Positions 8,801 through 12,235 of a DNA stretch of 12,235 bases are shown one piece after another (the stretch's first letter is position 1; every line of letters begins with the position of its first letter). The notes under the pieces are model-generated. The model had not been told where the DNA came from and ran no database searches. It saw nothing but the letters and a program-made list of their open reading frames with translations. The DNA comes from Propionibacteriaceae bacterium. Lineage in GTDB: Bacteria; Actinomycetota; Actinomycetes; Propionibacteriales; Propionibacteriaceae. Position numbers and translations under genes: made by a program. The stretch is from NCBI GenBank assembly GCA_031287505.1, contig JAITSW010000035.1, positions 1 through 12,235 on the forward strand, in the 5' to 3' direction.

Positions 8801-9553
8801 GATTTCGCCAACGGCGCGCAGACCATCATCGACGAGTTCATCGCAGCCGGGCAGTCTAAGTGGACGCAAAAATCTGGGGTCACGCTCTTGCTCCCCCACG
8901 GTTTTGAGGGGCAGGGTCCGGATCACTCGTCGGCGCGGATTGAACGCTGGCTGAGTTTATGCGCCGAGGACGCGTTGGCGCTCTGCCAGCCATCCACCCC
9001 GGCAAGCTATTTCCATCTCCTCCGGCAACACGCTTATGTGGATTGGCATCGTCCGCTCATTATCGCCACACCCAAATCCATGCTCCGAAACCGGCAGGCT
9101 GTCTCGCAACCGTCCGACTTCACCGGTGGACGATGGCTGGCCGCTTTGGGCGACCCCGCGGTTACCGATCCTTCCGCAGTGCGGCAGCTAGTGCTCTGCT
9201 CTGGAAAGGTGCGCTGGGAGCTGACCACAGCGCGAGAAAATGCCGGGCTGACGGGCAAGGTAGCCATCATCCCCTTGGAGCGACTTTATCCGCTGCCTAT
9301 TTCCGACTTAGCCGCCGAATTGGCCAAATACCCGCAGCTAAATGACCTTGTCTATGCGCAGGAAGAGCCTGAAAACCAGGGAGCTTGGCCGTATCTGCGG
9401 CTGCATCTGCTTGACGCTTTGCGCGAAGAATTGCCTGGCAGAAACCTGCGATTGCGCGGTGTCACCCGTCCTGCGTCCTCAGCGCCGGCAGCCGGTTCTC
9501 TGAAAGTCCATATTGCCCAAGAAAATGAGTTACTGGCGCAAGCCTTGGGGTGA
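5804..9553 (+). CDS. kgd: Multifunctional 2-oxoglutarate metabolism enzyme (E2-like/E1 fusion)
   Basis: A 1249-residue homologue of mycobacterial Kgd (1231) and corynebacterial OdhA, acting as 2-oxoglutarate decarboxylase / dehydrogenase E1 and linking the TCA cycle to glutamate supply. The short N-terminal helix (FGANEWLIGQMHRQYLQDP) is typical. An Ala/Pro/Thr-rich linker of about 45-130 follows. An E2-like acyltransferase domain runs from about 150 to 375 with TYDHRIIQGA (His341) and no lipoyl domain. The thiamine-diphosphate E1 domain then runs to the C-terminus, with MPHRGRLNVL (from Met567) and the cofactor motif starting GDAAFAGQG (Gly672). The start is GTG with GGGAG 11 bases upstream. 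In relatives the forkhead-associated protein GarA/OdhI inhibits this enzyme; no such gene is in the window. whiB follows at 140 bases with no obvious terminator between. Confidence 0.97.
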   Translation: MSEIDATNFGANEWLIGQMHRQYLQDPASVDPSWAQLFAGASDGSSTTPQVAQPAAEAAPATAQPAAPMVSAQPATSTSPAPLTSQARVEPQAPAHSTAPNVPGSASRVAKNLPDAASQGVAASAEPQRTPLRGASARTAVNMAKSLQVPTATSVREIPMKLVIDQREMINHQLASTIGGKISFTHLIAYAMIQAIKAVPEMNNSYEEIDSKPFIKTGESINLGVAIDLEKSDGTRQLLVPNIKDCQARDFASFWREYERIIRRARAGQLTLDDFAGTTVSITNPGGIGTSHSVPRLLPGQGVILGVGSIAYPPEFQGSSTSRINELGVSKVTTLTSTYDHRIIQGAQSGEFLKHMNESLLGQHGFFDEIFQSLRVPYTPIRWTRDASDEGLSSLPRGARVISLINAYRTLGHFMADIDPLEYRQRTHPELAIEHHGLSLWDLDRSFGVGDFAGNKGGRQTMREILARLRSSYCRSIGIEYMHISNSAQRAWVQELFEKPFARWPREEYLRILDRLNEAEIFETFLQTKYVGQKRFSLEGGESAIVFLDQICDEAAETGLDEVIIGMPHRGRLNVLANIVGKSYTQIFREFEGNFDPSLIEGSGDVKYHLGSEGLFTASSGKKIRTSLAANPSHLEAVNSVVEGIARAALDREISAIEAAGSFPVLPVLVHGDAAFAGQGVVYETMQMSQLRAYKTGGTIHLVINNQVGFTTAPIEARSSTYATDLAKAWECPIFHVNGDDPEAVARVAQVAFAFRQQFHKDVVIDLVCYRRRGHNEGDDPSFTQPAMYDLIEQKRSVRQLFTAALIGRGDISQVDADEVASRFRARLDAVFSQAKTASESDDYRTAPYYPSKLGIDAGTAISPEAMQLIANAHLAFPPGFTVHPTVLSQLQRRANALAAGPIDWATAELLAMGSLLLEGRPVRLVGQDSRRGTFSQRFAAVVDRQTGEAYVPLKHLCANQGQFFVYDSLLSEYAAMAFEYGYSLAAPEALVCWEAQFGDFANGAQTIIDEFIAAGQSKWTQKSGVTLLLPHGFEGQGPDHSSARIERWLSLCAEDALALCQPSTPASYFHLLRQHAYVDWHRPLIIATPKSMLRNRQAVSQPSDFTGGRWLAALGDPAVTDPSAVRQLVLCSGKVRWELTTARENAGLTGKVAIIPLERLYPLPISDLAAELAKYPQLNDLVYAQEEPENQGAWPYLRLHLLDALREELPGRNLRLRGVTRPASSAPAAGSLKVHIAQENELLAQALG

Positions 9554-9693
9554 TGCTTTGATTGAGAGTTCACTTGAGTTTTGCAAAAACCCCTATCAAA
9601 ACCCTTGTCAAATCGCCCATTCCCTGAGAACCTAATATCTCACCGTTTTATGTCGGCACTAGTAGCCGCGTGTTTAAGGAGTCTAAGCCCTAC
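9554..9693 (+). promoter_or_regulatory. kgd-whiB intergenic region with palindrome and tandem motif
   Basis: This 140-base gap is visibly AT-richer than its flanks. It contains a perfect 10-base palindrome TTTTGCAAAA (9579-9588) and, directly after it, two imperfect 11-base tandem copies CCCTATCAAAA (9591-9601) and CCCTTGTCAAA (9602-9612). A TAATAT hexamer (9633-9638) is a good -10 candidate for whiB, but TTGTCA (9605-9610) lies 22 bases away, too far for a standard -35. AAGGAG (9676-9681) is the whiB ribosome-binding site. The repeats sit where an activator or repressor of whiB would bind; no regulator can be named. Confidence 0.4.
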
Positions 9694-9945
9694 ATGGATT
9701 GGCGTCATCGTGCAGCCTGTTTGACAGAGGATCCGGAGCTGTTCTTCCCCGTTGGGAATACCGGCCCGGCTATTTTGCAAATTGCTGAAGCGAAAAAGGT
9801 TTGCCGCCGCTGCGAAGTCAAAGAGGCTTGCTTGCAGTGGGCGCTCGACGCTGGGCAAGACCACGGTGTTTGGGGCGGCATGAGCGAAGACGAGCGCCGT
9901 TCGATGAAACGCCGTGCGGCCCGTATGCGGATGAGGGGCAATTAG
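9694..9945 (+). CDS. whiB1: WhiB1-type iron-sulfur transcriptional regulator
   Basis: An 83-residue WhiB protein. The four cysteines that bind the [4Fe-4S] cluster are at 9, 37, 40 and 46, the same positions as in M. tuberculosis WhiB1 (84 residues). GVWGG at 58-62 and a basic C-terminal tail (MKRRAARMRMRGN) complete the family signature. WhiB1 proteins bind the housekeeping sigma factor region 4 and DNA, and their cluster reacts with nitric oxide. I start at the ATG giving MDWRHRAAC, which matches WhiB1 exactly; a GTG at 9670 would add 8 residues and overlap the AAGGAG at 9676-9681, so I reject it. The spacing from AAGGAG to ATG is 12 bases, somewhat long. The gene converges on pdtaS with 9 bases between stops. 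Confidence 0.93.
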   Translation: MDWRHRAACLTEDPELFFPVGNTGPAILQIAEAKKVCRRCEVKEACLQWALDAGQDHGVWGGMSEDERRSMKRRAARMRMRGN

Positions 9946-9950
9946 CCCTT
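9934..9950. terminator. Weak hairpin at the whiB/pdtaS convergent stops
   Basis: AGGGGC-AATTA-GCCCTT can form a stem of about 6 base pairs (one G-T) across the whiB stop codon, between two convergent genes. It lacks a real T-run on either side, so it is at best a weak bidirectional terminator. Confidence 0.25.
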
Positions 9951-9954
9951 ACCG

Positions 9955-11409
9955 CTAATCCATTGGCACCCGCACGGTGGCCAAGGTCAGCCCGTCTTTG
10001 GTACGGGTAAGCGAGAATTCCCCGTCCATATCGGCAACCATCGTTTTGGTAATCGAAAGCCCCAGGGACGTCGTTTTGGCTAAGTCAAAATCATCTGCCA
10101 AAGGTTCCCCGCCATTTAGCACTTCGACTTTCAGCCGATCGTCGTTACGCGATGGGATGACAGTGATCTGACCGGAATGGAAGTTGAAACCGTGTTCGAC
10201 CGCGTTCTGGCAGATTTCGGTAAGCACCAGCGAAAGCCGTTCGGCGGTGTCGGCGGGCAACTCGCCAAAATGCCCTTCCTGGACGATCTTCACCTTATGC
10301 TCTCCCACCGCCTCTCCAATCAGCTTGAACAGCCGGGCGGCCACCTCGTCGTATTCGACGATCTCGGAGTAAGTCTGGCTCAAAATGGTGTGAACAGTCG
10401 CGATAGCCAACACCCGCTTGGTGGCTTCATCCAAAGCGATTTTGGCTTCCGGAGACTCGATACGCCGAGCTTGAAGGCGAAGCAGCGCGGCCACCATCTG
10501 CAGCGAGTTCTTTACCCGATGATGAATCTCGCGAATGGTGGCGTCTTTAGTGGTCACCTTTTGCTCTTGTTTGCGGATATCCGTAGTGTCGCGGCACATG
10601 ATCAGCAACCCCGCACGAGCGCTCTCGGTGCGCAGCGGGTAGATGCGCAGCCGCACCGACACCTGCCCGGCCACCAACTCCACCTCCGAGGCAATTCGTC
10701 CGTCTAAAACCTCTTTAACCGAGAAATTCAGCGGCTTATGGCTCTTGGACATCAGCCAACGGGTGACCTTGGTGAAATCCTCACCCTCCATATCGGCGAC
10801 CATCCCCAGGTGCCGGTAGGCGCTGTGGGCGTTTGGGCTTGCAAAGGCGACAATTCCGTTCGCGTCCACGCGGATGATTCCGTCCCCAATCCGCGGGGAA
10901 TAGGACGTGGTGATTTTCTCGCCGGCCAGGGGGAATTCGTGCCGGTAGAGCATTCCCAACAGAATTCGCGCCGCGCTCAAATAGTTTTCCTCTAAAGCGC
11001 CGGGAGCTCTAAACCCCAATTGGTTGGCATGAAACTCCACCACGCCTATGCAACGCTCGCCGATCAACAGCGGCACTCCTATTGAGGAAACCGGGATACC
11101 GGCGTTGAGTCGATTTTCATCGGTTCGAACGATTTCACGGGACAAATAGGCCTCGGTAACCAAAGACTCGTAATCGTAGGAGAGTTCTTCGCCAACCACG
11201 GTGTCTTTTATGGATGTGGGCCCGGTGGCGGGACGAATCTGGGCAACAGCCCAAAAAATATTGTCATCCACATCTGGAACCCAGAGAATCAGATCTGAAA
11301 AAGAAAGGTCGGCCAGGAGATCCCACTCCTCCACCAACCAGGAAAGCCAAGCCACGTCTTCTTCTCCAAGATCGCAATGTGCCTGGATTATCTCTTCCAT
11401 CGTTAGCAT
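9955..11409 (-). CDS. pdtaS: PdtaS-type cytoplasmic sensor histidine kinase
   Basis: A 484-residue two-component kinase resembling M. tuberculosis PdtaS (501 residues), with no signal peptide or membrane segment. Order: N-terminal GAF-like sensor domain (about 1-150), PAS domain (about 170-280, GDGIIRVDANGIVAFASPN), HisKA_2 dimerisation helix with REIHHRVKNSLQ (His296/His297, the second aligning with the canonical HRVKN histidine), and a C-terminal ATPase domain with the N box EICQNAVEHG and G box SLGLSITKTM. In relatives it phosphorylates PdtaR, an antiterminator with an ANTAR domain encoded elsewhere; none is in this window. The region matching the sensory CVAQC of M. tuberculosis reads AVAQI, so both cysteines are missing. 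Start ATG 11407-11409 has AAAGGGA 9 bases upstream; ATG 11398-11400 is an alternative. Confidence 0.93.
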   Translation of the reverse strand: MLTMEEIIQAHCDLGEEDVAWLSWLVEEWDLLADLSFSDLILWVPDVDDNIFWAVAQIRPATGPTSIKDTVVGEELSYDYESLVTEAYLSREIVRTDENRLNAGIPVSSIGVPLLIGERCIGVVEFHANQLGFRAPGALEENYLSAARILLGMLYRHEFPLAGEKITTSYSPRIGDGIIRVDANGIVAFASPNAHSAYRHLGMVADMEGEDFTKVTRWLMSKSHKPLNFSVKEVLDGRIASEVELVAGQVSVRLRIYPLRTESARAGLLIMCRDTTDIRKQEQKVTTKDATIREIHHRVKNSLQMVAALLRLQARRIESPEAKIALDEATKRVLAIATVHTILSQTYSEIVEYDEVAARLFKLIGEAVGEHKVKIVQEGHFGELPADTAERLSLVLTEICQNAVEHGFNFHSGQITVIPSRNDDRLKVEVLNGGEPLADDFDLAKTTSLGLSITKTMVADMDGEFSLTRTKDGLTLATVRVPMD

Positions 11410-11523
11410 TGTCTACGATCCCTTTCGCCATCTCGTCCGCTTAATGCCAGGCGTATTGGCTAGCGTAACGCAGAGTATGGCAAGATTACCCTTTGGACGA
11501 CTTTGAAGATAAGGAGCATAGAC
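11410..11523. promoter_or_regulatory. Divergent promoter region of pdtaS and bL37
   Basis: These 114 bases separate two genes reading outward, so promoters for both should lie here. TTGGCT at 11456-11461 is the best -35-like element on the plus strand, but no -10 at proper spacing stands out (TATGGC at 14 bases, CAAGAT at 19). On the minus strand TTGCCA (plus 11478-11483) is similarly unpaired. AAGGAG at 11511-11516 is the bL37 ribosome-binding site. No SigH/SigR-type GGAA...GTT pair was found. Confidence 0.35.
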
Positions 11524-11598
11524 ATGGGAAAAGGTGGCCGCAAGAAGCGCGCACGTCGTAAGAACGCAGCTAATCACGGCAAGCGCCCAAACGCGTAA
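11524..11598 (+). CDS. 50S ribosomal protein bL37
   Basis: A 24-residue, extremely basic peptide beginning MGKGGRKKRARRKNAA and ending ANHGKRPNA. This is the pattern of bL37, the tiny large-subunit protein first seen in Mycobacterium smegmatis ribosome structures. It is preceded at 7 bases by a perfect AAGGAG and followed by a strong intrinsic terminator, so it is a complete single-gene unit. It lies on the plus strand between pdtaS and rsrA, both on the minus strand, and is short enough to be skipped by standard gene calling. Recognition rests on the GRKKR...ANHGKRPN pattern from memory of the family. Confidence 0.88.
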   Translation: MGKGGRKKRARRKNAANHGKRPNA

Positions 11599-11616
11599 GT
11601 AGCAGCGCTAAGTCTT

Positions 11617-11644
11617 AGAGAGCCCGGTACCGCCGGGCTCTTTT
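11617..11644 (+). terminator. Intrinsic terminator after bL37
   Basis: AGAGCCCGG (11619-11627), loop TACCG, CCGGGCTCT (11633-11641) forms a perfect 9-base-pair stem, extendable to 11 with one G-T pair. It runs into TTTT at 11641-11644 and starts 18 bases after the bL37 stop. It also lies right after the rsrA stop on the other strand, but lacks a T-run in that direction, so it mainly serves bL37 and may only partly stop rsrA transcripts. Confidence 0.85.
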
Positions 11645-11646
11645 CG

Positions 11647-11889
11647 TTAAAGGCCGATCTCCCCGAGAGATTCTTTGATCTTCAGATGCAGCGATTCCGG
11701 CACGCCAGAAGTTCCACAGCTGCGCTTGATGAGCACCCGCATGGCTTTCTCGATTTCATACTCGCCCAGACAATTCTGGCAAGCCAACAGATGCGTGCCT
11801 ATCTGATCCACCTCTGCCGCGCTTAGCTCGCCATCATGGAAGGCATAAACCCGCTCCACAGTGCGACGGCACTCTTCTATCTCACTCAT
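11647..11889 (-). CDS. rsrA: Zinc-binding redox anti-sigma factor, RsrA/RshA family
   Basis: An 80-residue ZAS-type anti-sigma factor expected to hold the adjacent SigR/SigH-type sigma factor inactive until thiol oxidation. Cys7, His33, Cys37 and Cys40 reproduce the spacing of the RsrA zinc ligands (Cys11, His37, Cys41, Cys44 in Streptomyces), including the HxxxCxxC motif HLLACQNC. A further Cys58 corresponds roughly to the RsrA C-terminal cysteines. The ATG overlaps the end of the sigma gene by 8 bases (ATGAGTGA), and AGGAAG lies 8 bases upstream, so the pair is translationally coupled, as expected for stoichiometric control. Called rshA in mycobacteria. It ends 3 bases before the terminator hairpin of the facing bL37 gene. 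Confidence 0.93.
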   Translation of the reverse strand: MSEIEECRRTVERVYAFHDGELSAAEVDQIGTHLLACQNCLGEYEIEKAMRVLIKRSCGTSGVPESLHLKIKESLGEIGL

Positions 11890-12235
11890 CCTTCACACTT
11901 CCTGAAATAATCCCAGATGAGACGGCGTAGTCAACCAACTGACCTCGTAAGAGGCGGCGTCCTCGATTTAGACGAGACATCACCGTGCCAACCGGTGTGT
12001 CCATGATCTCAGCAATCTCTTTGTAAGAGAACCCGTCCACATCAGCCAGATAGACCGCCGTTCGAAAGTCCTCCGGGAGTTCTTGCATGGCATCGGTGAC
12101 AACCTTGTCCGGGATGCGCTCTAAAACTTCAGTTTCAGCCGAACGCAGCCCTGTCGACATATGCGACTCCGCATGTGCCAACTGCCAATCCTCGATACCC
12201 AAATCCGAAGTGGATTCATGTACTGAACGCTTTTG
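11882..12235 (-). CDS. sigR: SigR/SigH-type ECF sigma factor (3' part)
   Basis: C-terminal 117 residues of a group IV sigma factor; the frame is open to the window edge, so the N-terminus (region 2) lies outside. The visible part begins in the linker ([20 protein letters not shown]). Region 4 follows, with [20 protein letters not shown] and the -35-binding helix-turn-helix [20 protein letters not shown]. The IEDWQLA...[12 protein letters not shown] linker and the [11 protein letters not shown] motif are characteristic of SigR/SigH, which directs thiol-oxidative and heat stress genes and is bound by RsrA/RshA. A TTG at 12200-12202 is not a real start, because the SigR-like sequence continues upstream of it. 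rsrA overlaps its 3' end by 8 bases. Identity is secure; the sigR or sigH name depends on lineage. Confidence 0.93.
   Translation of the reverse strand, partial: QKRSVHESTSDLGIEDWQLAHAESHMSTGLRSAETEVLERIPDKVVTDAMQELPEDFRTAVYLADVDGFSYKEIAEIMDTPVGTVMSRLNRGRRLLRGQLVDYAVSSGIISGSVKDE

Overview
The window comes from an actinobacterial chromosome. The evidence is a WhiB protein, an RsrA/RshA-type zinc anti-sigma factor downstream of a SigR/SigH-type sigma factor, a Kgd-type fused 2-oxoglutarate enzyme, a PdtaS-type sensor kinase, the tiny ribosomal protein bL37, and a Rho factor with a long disordered insertion. Base composition looks moderate for an actinobacterium (mid-50s % GC by eye). That would fit a host-associated Actinomycetales/Actinomycetaceae-like lineage better than Streptomyces or Mycobacterium, but the genus cannot be fixed from this window. 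No mobile element, phage gene, CRISPR array or rRNA is visible.

Left block, minus strand, about 125-5519 (transcription right to left): lysA (diaminopimelate decarboxylase), hom (homoserine dehydrogenase), thrH (phosphoserine phosphatase / homoserine phosphotransferase), then, after a 253-base leader, rho. lysA and hom overlap by 4 bases and thrH follows 34 bases after hom, so the three look like one aspartate-family amino-acid operon. Actinobacteria commonly have hom-thrC-thrB between lysA and rho. Here thrC and thrB are absent and a clear ThrH sits in their place, which suggests a non-canonical homoserine phosphorylation step.

Centre, plus strand, about 5611-9945: a tRNA-Arg(CCG), the large kgd gene (E2-like acyltransferase domain fused to the thiamine-diphosphate E1 domain of 2-oxoglutarate metabolism), then a WhiB1-type iron-sulfur regulator. 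The 140-base gap before whiB holds a palindrome and a tandem 11-base motif that may be regulatory.

Right block, about 9955-12235: pdtaS (minus), a divergent 24-residue bL37 gene (plus) ending in a clear intrinsic terminator, then rsrA/rshA (minus) and the 3' part of its cognate sigma factor sigR/sigH (minus), which runs off the window end. The order whiB1 / pdtaS / rshA / sigH matches the Mycobacterium tuberculosis locus as I know it. This block is a stress and redox regulatory cluster. The PdtaS here lacks the two GAF-domain cysteines implicated in nitric oxide sensing in M. tuberculosis.

The most interesting points are the hom-thrH replacement, the cysteine-less PdtaS sensor domain, and the small bL37 gene. 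I see no evidence for a wholly new biological system.
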